DNA from: Deltaproteobacteria bacterium
GTDB lineage: Bacteria > Myxococcota_A > UBA9160 > UBA4427
Assembly (NCBI GenBank): GCA_019310975.1
Contig: JAFDDH010000008.1
Coordinates: 1 to 42,114 of the forward strand
DNA: 42,114 nucleotides
Direction: 5' to 3'
The position numbers and the translations under genes are program-made. Shown piece by piece: positions 15,699-23,681 of this stretch; the first letter of the stretch is position 1, and each line of letters opens with the position of its first letter. The notes under the pieces were generated by a model. The model saw nothing but the letters and a program-made list of their open reading frames with translations, was not told the DNA's origin and ran no database searches.

Positions 15699-15812
15699 GG
15701 GCGTCAAGTGGATTCGCAGGCCCTCCGGGACGGTTCGACCCAAGGCAGCGGCCACGCGCCGAGAACGCGGCGCAGAGGCAGGCGCAGCATCACGAGTGGG
15801 AGGAGCATTGCG

Positions 15813-16310
15813 ATGGGACTCGAGCGTGACGAAGTCGTTGGGATGCCCACCGGCGCGGCGACGATTCACATCGAGCGCGGCCCGGTGAGCAGGTTCGCGA
15901 AGGGCGTGACCGACTCGAGCCCCGTCTACCAGAGCACCGAAGCCGCCCGGGAGGCGGGCTTCGACAGCATCCCCGCACCACCGACCTTCACCTTTGCGGC
16001 AGCCCATTGGGGAACCTATCCGGAGGATCAGCCGGAGGATCCGACCGGCGGTCGGGGCAATCCGATACGCAAGCTGATGAGCGAGCTGATGGCCGAGGGC
16101 GGGCTGGTTCTTCATGGCGAGCAGGAATTCCTCTACCACAAGCCCGTGCAGATCGGCGACACCCTGCATCAGGAGGGCAAGATCGTGGATCTCTACTCCA
16201 AGGAGGCGAAGGGCAAGACCATGACCTTCCTGGTGATGGAGACCGTGTATAGGGACGATGCAGGCGACCCGGTGGTGACCGAGCGCTTCAACCTGATCCA
16301 CCGCAAATAG
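15813..16310 (+). CDS. MaoC-like N-terminal (FAS1-type dehydratase) protein
   Basis: 165 aa, a single hotdog domain. The stretch VSRFAKGVTDSSPVYQ, then IPAPPTFTFAAAHW, and FLYHKPVQIGDTL is that of the MaoC_dehydratase_N / FAS1-like family. The D-x4-H catalytic motif is absent here and is present in the next gene, as in two-subunit hydratases (ChsH1/ChsH2-MaoC type), where one subunit binds and the other catalyses. AGGAGC precedes ATG 15813. Only 22 bases separate it from the second MaoC gene. The two together would hydrate a bulky enoyl-CoA. Confidence 0.85.
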   Translation: MGLERDEVVGMPTGAATIHIERGPVSRFAKGVTDSSPVYQSTEAAREAGFDSIPAPPTFTFAAAHWGTYPEDQPEDPTGGRGNPIRKLMSELMAEGGLVLHGEQEFLYHKPVQIGDTLHQEGKIVDLYSKEAKGKTMTFLVMETVYRDDAGDPVVTERFNLIHRK

Positions 16311-16332
16311 GCAGACGGAAGAGGAAGACGAG

Positions 16333-16761
16333 ATGGCCAAGCCGATCGCCAAGCTCCGCTATGACGAGATCTCCGAAGGGGACGAGGGCCCCACCGTGAG
16401 CCATGAATTGACCCGCAGCGACCTGGTCGCCTACGCGGGCGTCTCGGGTGATATGAACCCGATGCACACCGACGAGGTCTCGGCCAAGGCGGCCGGGCTT
16501 CCGAGCGTATTCGGCCACGGCATGTTCTCGATGGGCCTCTTGGCTCGCGCGCTCACCGATTGGGCGGGCGTCGGCAACCTCACCGAATACCGCGTGCGCT
16601 TCACCAAGCAGACCTGGCCGGGGGAAGTGCTCACCACCCGGATCGTCGTCACCGGAAAAGAGCAGACCGAGGACGGAAAGCGCATCCGGGTCGAGGTCGG
16701 CCTCGCGAACCAGGACGGCGAGTCGAAGCTGGCCGGCTCGGCCACGATCGTGGCCTGTTGA
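16333..16761 (+). CDS. MaoC-family enoyl-CoA hydratase (catalytic hotdog subunit)
   Basis: 142 aa. The hydratase-2 motif is intact: YAGVSGDMNPMHTDE with the Asp and His of GDxNPxH, followed by VFGHGMFSMGL. It would add water (R-specific) to a trans-2-enoyl-CoA, presumably together with the preceding non-catalytic partner. The gene ends in a TGA that lies inside the first unit of a period-11 tandem repeat. AGAGGAAGACGAG gives the ribosome site. The two crotonases further down lack the hydratase glutamates, so this pair is the best candidate for the hydration step of the pathway. Confidence 0.88.
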   Translation: MAKPIAKLRYDEISEGDEGPTVSHELTRSDLVAYAGVSGDMNPMHTDEVSAKAAGLPSVFGHGMFSMGLLARALTDWAGVGNLTEYRVRFTKQTWPGEVLTTRIVVTGKEQTEDGKRIRVEVGLANQDGESKLAGSATIVAC

Positions 16762-16785
16762 GAGCCTGTTGAGAGCCTGTTGAGA
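16753..16785. repeat. tandem array, period 11, three copies, overlapping a stop codon
   Basis: GCCTGTTGAGA three times, then a degenerate GCCGGCTGAG. The first unit contains the last two sense codons and the TGA of the MaoC gene, so the gene end itself has been multiplied. Confidence 0.8.
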
Positions 16786-16837
16786 GCCGGCTGAGCGGGC
16801 CGCCCGAGGGCCGCGGTGCATTCGGCAGAGCGAGCAG

Positions 16838-17038
16838 GTGGGCAAGGACTTCATGGACAACTTCCCCAAGCCGATCGGCCGCAACTCCACGCCCGATGAG
16901 CAAGCCTGGCCCCTGGCCTTCCTGAATAGCGCGGCCGCCAGCTACATAAGCGGCGAGAACGTCTTTACGGATGGCGGCTGCTCGGGCGGTCTGATGACCG
17001 GCGCCATCGACCCCTCCGCCCTGATGCCGAGCAGCTAG
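16838..17038 (+). pseudogene. C-terminal remnant of a short-chain dehydrogenase
   Basis: The frame encodes KDFMDNFPKPIGRNSTP, AAASYISGENVFTDGG and SGGLMTG, which is the last quarter of an SDR of the 3-alpha-hydroxysteroid-dehydrogenase type. Nothing SDR-like precedes it: in frame the upstream codons to a TGA at 16781 are unrelated, and the Rossmann and catalytic parts are missing. A GTG at 16838 could be a start, but a 66-aa protein without cofactor site cannot be an enzyme. It lies between the period-11 repeat and the CoA-transferase gene, so most of a gene has probably been lost here. Confidence 0.65.
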
Positions 17039-17065
17039 ACCCAAGCGCGGGGGAGCGGGGATCGA

Positions 17066-18286
17066 ATGCACGACCCAGAACGAGCATCCGAGACCGGACC
17101 CCTCGCCGGTGTACGCATCGTCGAATTCGCGAGTATGGCGTCGGGCCCCTTTGCGACCTCGCTGCTCGCCGACCAGGGGGCCGACGTGATCAAGCTGGAG
17201 GCCCCGGGCCAAGGCGATCTGATTCGGCATATGGGCTATAGCCGAGGCGGCCTCTCGGCGATCTTCAACACGCTGAATCGCAACAAGCGTTCCCTGGCCA
17301 TCGACCTGCGAAAGCCGCGTGGACAGGAGATCGCCAGGTGCCTGGTTGGCGACGCCGACGTCTTCATCCAGAACTATCGGTCCGGTGTCGCGGAGTCATT
17401 GGGCGTCGGTTCGGCGCAGCTGCGCGGCCGGGATCCGAGACTGATCTACGTGTCCATCAGCGGCTTCGGCAGCACGGGGCCCTATGCGAGCCATCCCGCC
17501 TACGACATCGTCATCCAGGCGCTCTCGGGTCTGGCCGTGTTGCAGGCCGATCCCGAGACTGACACGCCCGAGCTCGTCCAGACCGTCGTCTGCGACAAGG
17601 TGGCCGCGCTGCAGGCCGCCCAGGCGATCTCGGCCGCCCTCTACTCGCGTGAGCGGAGTGGAAGAGGTGCGCACATCGAGCTCTCGCTGCTCGACGCCAC
17701 ACTGGTCTTCCTGTGGCCGGACGGAATGGAGGCACAGACCCTCATCGGCGAGGGCATCGCGATACCGACGACGGGGATGCGCGACGTGGCGCAGATCCAT
17801 GCGACCCGCGACGGACACATCACGCTGATGGTCGTGAGTGACGATCAATTCCGCGGCCTCTGCCGGGCCCTGGCTCGTCCCGACCTCGTCGATGACCCGC
17901 GCTTCGCGACCCTCGCCGGCCGCCTCGAGCACGCCCGCGAGCTCGGCCTCGAGGTGGCGGGGGCCGTGGCCGGCTTCGAGAGTGAGCCGATTTGCACGCG
18001 CCTGCGAGAGCAGGCGGTGCCGGCCGCCCCGATCCTCTCGCCCGAAGCGCTGCTCGGCGATCGCCACATTCTCGCCAGCGGGCTCATCCAGGAGCTCGAG
18101 CATCCGATCGCTGGGCGCCTGCGCACACCACGGCCGGCTGCTCGCTTCGAGGGCGCCTCCTCGCCGCCGCTGCGCCCCGCCCCGGCCCTCGGAGAACACA
18201 CCCGCGAGATTCTCGGCGAGCTGGCGCTGGCGTCGGCAGAGATCGACTCGCTCGCCGAGGCCGGTGTGATCCAAACCTTCGGATGA
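17066..18286 (+). CDS. class III CoA-transferase (CaiB/BaiF family)
   Basis: 406 aa, normal for the family. The N-terminus has LAGVRIVEFASMASGPFATSLLADQGADVIKLE, the CoA-binding Rossmann-like part. The catalytic Asp is in HPAYDIVIQALSG, and FGSTGPYASHPAYD matches the family signature. The enzyme moves CoA from one acyl-CoA to a free acid through an enzyme-acyl intermediate; some members are acyl-CoA racemases (Amacr), and that role cannot be excluded. GGGGAGCGGGG lies before ATG 17066. It could activate the pathway substrate without ATP, beside the two AMP-forming ligases further on. Confidence 0.9.
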   Translation: MHDPERASETGPLAGVRIVEFASMASGPFATSLLADQGADVIKLEAPGQGDLIRHMGYSRGGLSAIFNTLNRNKRSLAIDLRKPRGQEIARCLVGDADVFIQNYRSGVAESLGVGSAQLRGRDPRLIYVSISGFGSTGPYASHPAYDIVIQALSGLAVLQADPETDTPELVQTVVCDKVAALQAAQAISAALYSRERSGRGAHIELSLLDATLVFLWPDGMEAQTLIGEGIAIPTTGMRDVAQIHATRDGHITLMVVSDDQFRGLCRALARPDLVDDPRFATLAGRLEHARELGLEVAGAVAGFESEPICTRLREQAVPAAPILSPEALLGDRHILASGLIQELEHPIAGRLRTPRPAARFEGASSPPLRPAPALGEHTREILGELALASAEIDSLAEAGVIQTFG

Positions 18287-18350
18287 TCCCATGCCGGGCG
18301 GGGCGAGCCGCGTGCGCTCGCCCGCCACCGCGGCACAAGGAGTAGCCAGA

Positions 18351-19154
18351 ATGAGCTTTGAAACTCTGCTCTACGAGAAGCAGGATCGGATCGCGACCCT
18401 CACCCTGAACCGTCCCGAGCGCCGCAACGCCTTCAATCACACGATGGCCGAGGAGCTCGGACAGGCATGGGAGGCGATCAAGGCCGACCCCGAAGTCGTG
18501 TGTGTGATCCTGACGGGCGCCGGCGACAAGGCTCTCTGTACGGGGGTCGACGTCACGTCCGTCGTCGAGGCCGGTGGATTCGATCGCGATGACATGCCCG
18601 CCGAAGAGCCTCCCTTTCTCAACATGACGGCGGTGCAGAATCAGTGCTGGAAGCCCGTCATTACGGCTGTCAACGGCATGGTGTGCGGGGGCGGACTGCA
18701 CTTCATCGCGGACAGCGACATCATCGTCTGCGCCGAGAACGCAACCTTCTTCGACACACACGTGCGTCTGGGCGTGATCTCGGGCCTCGAGCCCGTGGGA
18801 CTCGCGCGGCGCATTCCGCTCGAGGCCGTGATGCGGCTGGCTCTGCTCGGCGGTTCCGAGCGCATGACGGCCCAGGAGGCCCTGAACCTGGGGTTGGTAG
18901 GCGAGGTCGTTCCGCAGCGGGATCTGATGCCCCGAGCTCGTGCGCTCGCGCGCAAGATCGCGGCCCACTCACCGACCGCGCTCGCGCGTTCGAAGCAGGC
19001 CATCTGGCAGAGTCTCGAAATGGGGCTCGATGACGCACTCAAGAATGCCTGGGAGCTGATTCGCACCCACACCCAGCACCCCGATCACTCCGAGGGACCG
19101 CGCGCCATGGTCGAGAAGCGCGAGCCCAAGTGGGCGCCCTACATTGGCCTCTGA
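18351..19154 (+). CDS. crotonase-fold protein without the two hydratase glutamates
   Basis: 267 aa from ATG 18351, which has AAGGAG 8 bases upstream. Crotonase landmarks: LNRPERRNAF, ALCTGVD (oxyanion hole region), NGMVCGGGLHF and LGVISGLEPVGLARR. Compared with rat enoyl-CoA hydratase, Glu144 (GGGCEL) is His117 and Glu164 (QPE) is His137 (DTH). Without either glutamate, ordinary hydration is not expected. Members of the superfamily with other residues act as isomerases, hydrolases, decarboxylases or C-C bond cleaving enzymes, so the reaction is open. The gene is followed after 13 bases by a second crotonase gene. Confidence 0.88.
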   Translation: MSFETLLYEKQDRIATLTLNRPERRNAFNHTMAEELGQAWEAIKADPEVVCVILTGAGDKALCTGVDVTSVVEAGGFDRDDMPAEEPPFLNMTAVQNQCWKPVITAVNGMVCGGGLHFIADSDIIVCAENATFFDTHVRLGVISGLEPVGLARRIPLEAVMRLALLGGSERMTAQEALNLGLVGEVVPQRDLMPRARALARKIAAHSPTALARSKQAIWQSLEMGLDDALKNAWELIRTHTQHPDHSEGPRAMVEKREPKWAPYIGL

Positions 19155-19167
19155 GGTCAGCGACAGC

Positions 19168-19920
19168 ATGTACGAATTGATCCGCTACGAGGTCCGCGAA
19201 GGCATCGCCACGATCGCGTTCAACCGGCCCGACAAGCTGAACGCCTATACGCCCGAGATGGGCGAAGAGGTCGTCGCGGCCTTCGAGCGCGCGCGCGACG
19301 ACGAGCAAGCCCGGGTCGTGATCCTCACGGGCGAGGGCCGTGCGTTCTGTGCCGGGATCGATCTCGACTATTTCAAGGCCCACATGGCGGGCAAGAATCC
19401 GGGCAAGGGGCCCAAGCTCGGCGAAGAAGCCTTCGTCCGGAGCTGGCCACTCGAACTCGTCGAATATCCGAAGCCCGTGATCGCGGCCATCAACGGCAAC
19501 GCCTATGGGGTCGGAGTCACGATGACTCTGGGATGTGACGTACGCATTGCGGCGCGGAGCGCCGTGCTGGGACTCAACTTCGCGAAGCTGGGCGTGCTGC
19601 CGGGCCTGGGCAGTACCCACCATCTTCCGAGGCTCGTCGGCCTCGGCAAAGCGAGCGAGCTCGTCCTTTCGGCGGCGAAGCTCAGCGCCCAGCAGGCGCA
19701 CGAAGTCGGTCTCGTAGAGCGTGTCGTCGATGACGACGCACTCATCGGAGAGGCGCGCGCGCTGGCCGCCGCCATGGCCGAGGTGCGTCCCGAGGTTCTC
19801 GCGGCCGCCAAGAAGGCTCTGCGCCACGGCGCGGAGGCGCCGCTCGCCGATGCGATTCGGGAAGAGCAACGCCTGAGCGCGGAGCTGGGGCGCCTGCGCG
19901 AGAAGCAGGGAGACGCATGA
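19168..19920 (+). CDS. second crotonase-fold protein, also lacking both glutamates
   Basis: 250 aa. ATG 19168 is preferred to a TTG at 19144 because it follows a GAGG site and starts the usual MYELIRYEV. Motifs: FNRPDKLNAYTPEM, RAFCAGIDLDYF, NGNAYGVGVTMTLGCD, KLGVLPGLGSTHHLPRLVG. The positions of Glu144 and Glu164 of enoyl-CoA hydratase hold Thr118 and Phe138. It is no closer to a standard hydratase than its neighbour, but the replacements differ, so the two are not recent duplicates. Its TGA overlaps the ATG of the acyl-CoA dehydrogenase gene (ATGA), which shows translational coupling. Confidence 0.88.
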   Translation: MYELIRYEVREGIATIAFNRPDKLNAYTPEMGEEVVAAFERARDDEQARVVILTGEGRAFCAGIDLDYFKAHMAGKNPGKGPKLGEEAFVRSWPLELVEYPKPVIAAINGNAYGVGVTMTLGCDVRIAARSAVLGLNFAKLGVLPGLGSTHHLPRLVGLGKASELVLSAAKLSAQQAHEVGLVERVVDDDALIGEARALAAAMAEVRPEVLAAAKKALRHGAEAPLADAIREEQRLSAELGRLREKQGDA

Positions 19921-21107
19921 AGCTCTCGTTCTCAGCCGAAGATGAGGCGTTCAGGGAGGAGCTGATCGCATTCATCGAAGCGAATTGCCCGGCCGCAGGC
20001 TATTCGAGCGGAGACTTCATCGGGACCGAGGTGTCCGACGGGGATGGCATCATGGTGATCCCCGACTGGGCTCGGGAGTGGCAGGCGGCACTCTTCGATA
20101 ATGGCTGGATGATTCCGGCCTACGGCCCCGAGCTCGGAGGCCGCAACGCGACGCCGACCCAGACGCTGATCTATCTCGAGGAGCTGGCCTCGCGCGGCAT
20201 CCCGCGCTCGGTGCACTTCGTCGGCTATGCGATTGCGGGCCCTTCTCTGCTCGAGTTCGGCAATCCTGATCAAAGGGCACTCGCGCCGGCTGCAATTCGC
20301 GGGGATACCGTTTGGTGCGCCGGCATGTCGGAGCCCGGCGCGGGCTCCGACCTCGCCAATATCTCGACACGGGCTGTCGACGAGGGTGACCACTTCAAGG
20401 TCAATGGGCAGAAGGTCTGGACCAGCTACGCGATGCTGGCGTCGAAGTGTCTCTGCTACGTCCGCACGGATCCCGACGTGCCAAAGCACAGGGGCATCTC
20501 CGCGCTCATCATCGACATGGATACGCCGGGCATCGAAGTACGGCCGCTGCGACACATCACCGGGCAGGCCGAGTTCGCCGAGGTCTTCTTCACGGACGTT
20601 CTGGTCCCCAAGCGCAACCTGGTAGGCGAGCAAGGCGATGGCTGGCGCATCACGATGGGGGCCTTGGCACACGAGCGCGGCGGGCTTTGGGTGGAAGGTG
20701 TCGCGGGCTGTCAGCGATCGATCGACGACATTCTCACCATGATCAAGAGCCGTGGACGCGACCAGGACAAAGTGGTCCGACGCCGCGTCGCGGAGCTCTA
20801 CTCGCAGGTACGGGGTCTGCGGGCACTTGGCTACAAAGGCTTCGCATCCTTCGCACAGGGTACCAGCGCACCCGAACACTCCTTCATGAAGGTCGCAACG
20901 TCCGAGCTTCACCAGACGCTGATCGAGCTCGCGATGGACCTGCAGGGGGCGGGACTCGCGGTGACCGATCGAGCCGTGGCGGAGAGCAAGGGCCGCTGGC
21001 AGCAATCGTTCTTTACGGGGCTCGCGGCGACGATCGGGGGCGGCACGTCGGAGGTTCAGCGCAACGTGATTGCCCAGCGTGTACTCGGTCTGCCGCGGGG
21101 GAGATGA
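19917..21107 (+). CDS. acyl-CoA dehydrogenase, large subunit of a likely heteromeric pair
   Basis: 396 aa. FAD-linked acyl-CoA dehydrogenase with WCAGMSEPGAGSDLA and VNGQKVWTS in the middle beta domain and GGGTSEVQRNVIAQRVLGLPR at the end. At the site of MCAD Glu376 (YEGT) there is Gly (GGGT). Glu253 in AHERG is placed like the base of isovaleryl-CoA dehydrogenase and is the likely catalytic base. It overlaps the preceding crotonase by ATGA and is followed 1 base later by a shorter, divergent acyl-CoA dehydrogenase. Such pairs (ChsE1/ChsE2 type) form alpha2-beta2 enzymes acting on steroid side chains in actinobacteria. Confidence 0.9.
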   Translation: MKLSFSAEDEAFREELIAFIEANCPAAGYSSGDFIGTEVSDGDGIMVIPDWAREWQAALFDNGWMIPAYGPELGGRNATPTQTLIYLEELASRGIPRSVHFVGYAIAGPSLLEFGNPDQRALAPAAIRGDTVWCAGMSEPGAGSDLANISTRAVDEGDHFKVNGQKVWTSYAMLASKCLCYVRTDPDVPKHRGISALIIDMDTPGIEVRPLRHITGQAEFAEVFFTDVLVPKRNLVGEQGDGWRITMGALAHERGGLWVEGVAGCQRSIDDILTMIKSRGRDQDKVVRRRVAELYSQVRGLRALGYKGFASFAQGTSAPEHSFMKVATSELHQTLIELAMDLQGAGLAVTDRAVAESKGRWQQSFFTGLAATIGGGTSEVQRNVIAQRVLGLPRGR

Positions 21108-21108
21108 C

Positions 21109-22095
21109 ATGGACTTTACGCTGAGCGACGAACAGGAGATGGTGCGCGATACGGCGCGCGAGCTCTTCACCAAGGAGTGCACGATCGACTTCGTGCGCAG
21201 CGCATGGAAGCAACCGACCCTGGCCGTGGGACTCTTCGATCGTCACCTCTCTGATTGGCTGGAGCTCGCATCCGCAGACGCCGTGGACTTGATGCTCTTC
21301 GCCCTGGAGCACGGGCGCGCAATCGCACCGGGACCCTTCTTCGCATCCCTGCTGGCGGCACAAGTTGCGTCGGCCACCGGACGCGATCTCTCCGGATCCG
21401 CGAGCGTCGCGGTCTCGGGATCCGACGGCACCTGGACACCCAACGAGGACGCGACCAAGCACTTCGTTCCCTCGGCGGCAGACGTCGATGAGATCCTCGT
21501 GGTGAGCGGATCGCCCGATGCGCCGCGCCTCGCCCTCGTGGCGCAGGCTGAGGTCGCACTCACGGAAGTAGAGCAGATGGATCGCCTGCGATGCCAATAC
21601 CGGGTCGATACGTCGGGCGTGGCAGCCGGGGAAAGCATCGACCCAGCCGCCTGGCGACACGCCCTGGAGCGCTCCCTCGTGGCCTGCTCGGCGGAACTGA
21701 TCGGCGTCGGACGTTGGCTACTCGATGCTTCGGTCGACTATGCGAAGGAGCGCGTGCAGTTCGATCGGCCGATCGGATCGTTCCAGGGCCTGCAGTGGAT
21801 GCTCGTCGATGCTGCGCTCGAGCTCGAGCGAGCAGCTGCGGCCGTATCGTACGCGGCCATGTGCATCGATGCGGATGATTCGGATCGGCATCGGGCTGTC
21901 CACGGGGCGAAGGCCGAGGCGGGTCTGGCCGCACGCGCGTGTGCACGCACAGGCATGCAGGTGCACGGAGGAATCGGCTACACGTTCGAGCACGGGCTCC
22001 ACTATTGGCTGCGACGCGCCTATGCGGGCGACGCATTCATGGGTCCCTCCAGCCATCATCACGATTGCCTGGCAGAGCTACTCTTCGACACCTGA
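21109..22095 (+). CDS. acyl-CoA dehydrogenase-like small subunit
   Basis: 328 aa, about 60 shorter than a full acyl-CoA dehydrogenase. The N-terminal helical part (MDFTLSDEQEMVRDTARELF) and the C-terminal helical part (YAKERVQFDRPIGSFQGLQ, then MQVHGGIGYTFEHGLHYWLRRA) are good, while the middle beta domain is short and lacks the EPGAGSD signature. That is the pattern of the non-catalytic or half-site partner in heterotetrameric dehydrogenases. GGGGGAG precedes ATG 21109, one base after the stop of the large subunit. On its own it would probably be inactive. Confidence 0.85.
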   Translation: MDFTLSDEQEMVRDTARELFTKECTIDFVRSAWKQPTLAVGLFDRHLSDWLELASADAVDLMLFALEHGRAIAPGPFFASLLAAQVASATGRDLSGSASVAVSGSDGTWTPNEDATKHFVPSAADVDEILVVSGSPDAPRLALVAQAEVALTEVEQMDRLRCQYRVDTSGVAAGESIDPAAWRHALERSLVACSAELIGVGRWLLDASVDYAKERVQFDRPIGSFQGLQWMLVDAALELERAAAAVSYAAMCIDADDSDRHRAVHGAKAEAGLAARACARTGMQVHGGIGYTFEHGLHYWLRRAYAGDAFMGPSSHHHDCLAELLFDT

Positions 22096-22129
22096 GGTCG
22101 ATGTTCACAGGCAACGTGCAGGGGAAGAG

Positions 22130-23581
22130 ATGGGAATAGTCTCGTACGGGCGGGCGATCACGCAGCGAGCACAAGAGGATCCCGACCGCGTTGCGGTCGT
22201 CTGTGGTGACAAGGTGCTATCGCGCGCTCTGCTCGAGAGCCGCTCCAATCGAATGGCGCGGGCATTCACCCTGCGCGGAGTCGAGCCTGGGCGCCTGGTG
22301 ACGATCGGTCTTCCAAACTGCCTCGAGTTCGTCATCGCCTGCGTGGCCACCTGGAAGTGTGGCGCCATCCCGAACCCGATCTCGCCGCGGCTCCCTGCCA
22401 GGGAGCGTTCCGGAATTCTGGAGCTCGCCTCGCCCGCGCTCGTCGTTGGCTTCGATGATCTCGTGCACGAGTATCCCGCCCTACCGGCCGACTTCGAGCC
22501 CCCCTCTGAGTCCGACGATGCACCGCTGCCCGACGTCGTCTCGCCCCACGAACGGGCGATGGCCACCGGCGGTAGCACCGGGCGGCCGAAGCTCATCCTT
22601 CTACGCGTACCGGCGGAGTACGACCCCGAGCGGCCCGCCACGATCCTCACACCGAAGGGCAGCGTTCTCGTTCCAGGTCCGCTCTATCACGCCGCACCCT
22701 TCGGCTCGCTCACCCAGGGGCTGCTGACCGGTGAGAAGATCGTGCTGATGCGTCGCTTCGACGCGAGCCAATGCCTCGAGCTGATCGAACGTCATGCCGT
22801 GGATCAGATCCTATTCGTGCCGACCATGATGCATCGCATCTGGCGCCTGCCCGAGGAGGAGCGGAGAAGCCGGGATGTCTCGAGCCTGAGAATGGTCCTC
22901 ACCGGCAGCGCGCCCTGTCCACAGTGGCTGATGCGGGGCTTCATCGACTGGCTCGGGCCCGATGTCATGCACGAGGTCTACGGTGGCAGCGAACGGATCG
23001 GTGGAACCTTCATCACCGGACGCGAGTGGCTCGAGCATCCCGGCTCGGTGGGCAAGCCGACGCGCGCAACACGGATCCGGATCCTCGATCCCGAGACCCG
23101 AGTAGATCTTCCGACCGGCGAGATCGGCGAGATCTACATCATGCCGGCGGGAGGGCCGGGCTCCACCTACGAATACGTGGGTGCCAGCTCACAGGCCACG
23201 GATGATGGCTGGGAGTCGGTGGGCGATATGGGTCGCCTCGATGCGGACGGCTATCTCTACCTCGCCGACCGGCGCACCGACATGATCCTCTGCGGTGGCC
23301 GCAACATCTATCCCGCCCAGGTCGAAGCCGCGATCGAGGAACACCCGGCGATTGCATCGAGTGCGGTGATCGGCCTGCCGGACGAGGACATGGGCCAGAT
23401 TGTTCACGCAATCGTCCAGACGAGCGCGCCGGTCTCGGAAGAAGAGCTTCGCACGCATCTGAAGGAGCGCCTCGTCCACTACGCGATCCCCCGAACCTTC
23501 GAGCTCGTCGATACAGCACTGCGAGACGAAGCGGGGAAGGTGCGCCGCTGGGCGCTTCGAGCCGAGCGGGTCGGGGGCTGA
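22130..23581 (+). CDS. AMP-forming acyl-CoA synthetase (FadD-like)
   Basis: 483 aa, shorter than the usual 510-560. ATG 22130 follows GGGGAAGAG; a longer frame from 21725 overlaps the previous gene in another frame and was rejected. ANL-family motifs: ATGGSTGRPK (about 145-154, P-loop), YGGSE (A5), SVGDMGRLDADGYLYLADRR (A7), and GKVRRW with the catalytic Lys near the end. It would activate a carboxylic acid to its CoA thioester with ATP. The P-loop starts TGG rather than SSG, and the region between the N-terminus and P-loop is compact. Ends 7 bases before a stem-loop. Confidence 0.88.
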   Translation: MGIVSYGRAITQRAQEDPDRVAVVCGDKVLSRALLESRSNRMARAFTLRGVEPGRLVTIGLPNCLEFVIACVATWKCGAIPNPISPRLPARERSGILELASPALVVGFDDLVHEYPALPADFEPPSESDDAPLPDVVSPHERAMATGGSTGRPKLILLRVPAEYDPERPATILTPKGSVLVPGPLYHAAPFGSLTQGLLTGEKIVLMRRFDASQCLELIERHAVDQILFVPTMMHRIWRLPEEERRSRDVSSLRMVLTGSAPCPQWLMRGFIDWLGPDVMHEVYGGSERIGGTFITGREWLEHPGSVGKPTRATRIRILDPETRVDLPTGEIGEIYIMPAGGPGSTYEYVGASSQATDDGWESVGDMGRLDADGYLYLADRRTDMILCGGRNIYPAQVEAAIEEHPAIASSAVIGLPDEDMGQIVHAIVQTSAPVSEEELRTHLKERLVHYAIPRTFELVDTALRDEAGKVRRWALRAERVGG

Positions 23582-23587
23582 TGGTGT

Positions 23588-23603
23588 CGTGGGAAGCCCC
23601 ACG
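23588..23603 (+). terminator. stem-loop after the acyl-CoA synthetase, possible terminator
   Basis: CGTGGG-AAGC-CCCACG, a perfect 6-bp stem, 6 bases after the TGA. No U-run follows, so Rho-independent termination is uncertain. It marks the end of the 15813-23581 gene run, before the AraC gene. Confidence 0.4.
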
Positions 23604-23637
23604 CCTGCTGGCAGATGGTAGACTTCTTGCCTCGCCC

Positions 23638-23649
23638 GGGCAGCTGCCC
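23638..23649. promoter_or_regulatory. 12-bp perfect palindrome upstream of the AraC gene
   Basis: GGGCAGCTGCCC, flanked by GCCC and TGGGC so that the pairing extends with one bulged base. It lies 32 bases before the AraC start. It may be an operator, or a second hairpin ending the upstream transcript. Confidence 0.35.
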
Positions 23650-23681
23650 TGGGCCGTGTAGAGCTGGCCGCGAAGATCAAT

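Noticed and set aside
21725-22129. Upstream in-frame extension of the acyl-CoA synthetase (618-aa frame)
   Set aside because: It overlaps the acyl-CoA dehydrogenase in another frame, its translation is Arg/Ser-rich and not protein-like, and a good ribosome site precedes ATG 22130.
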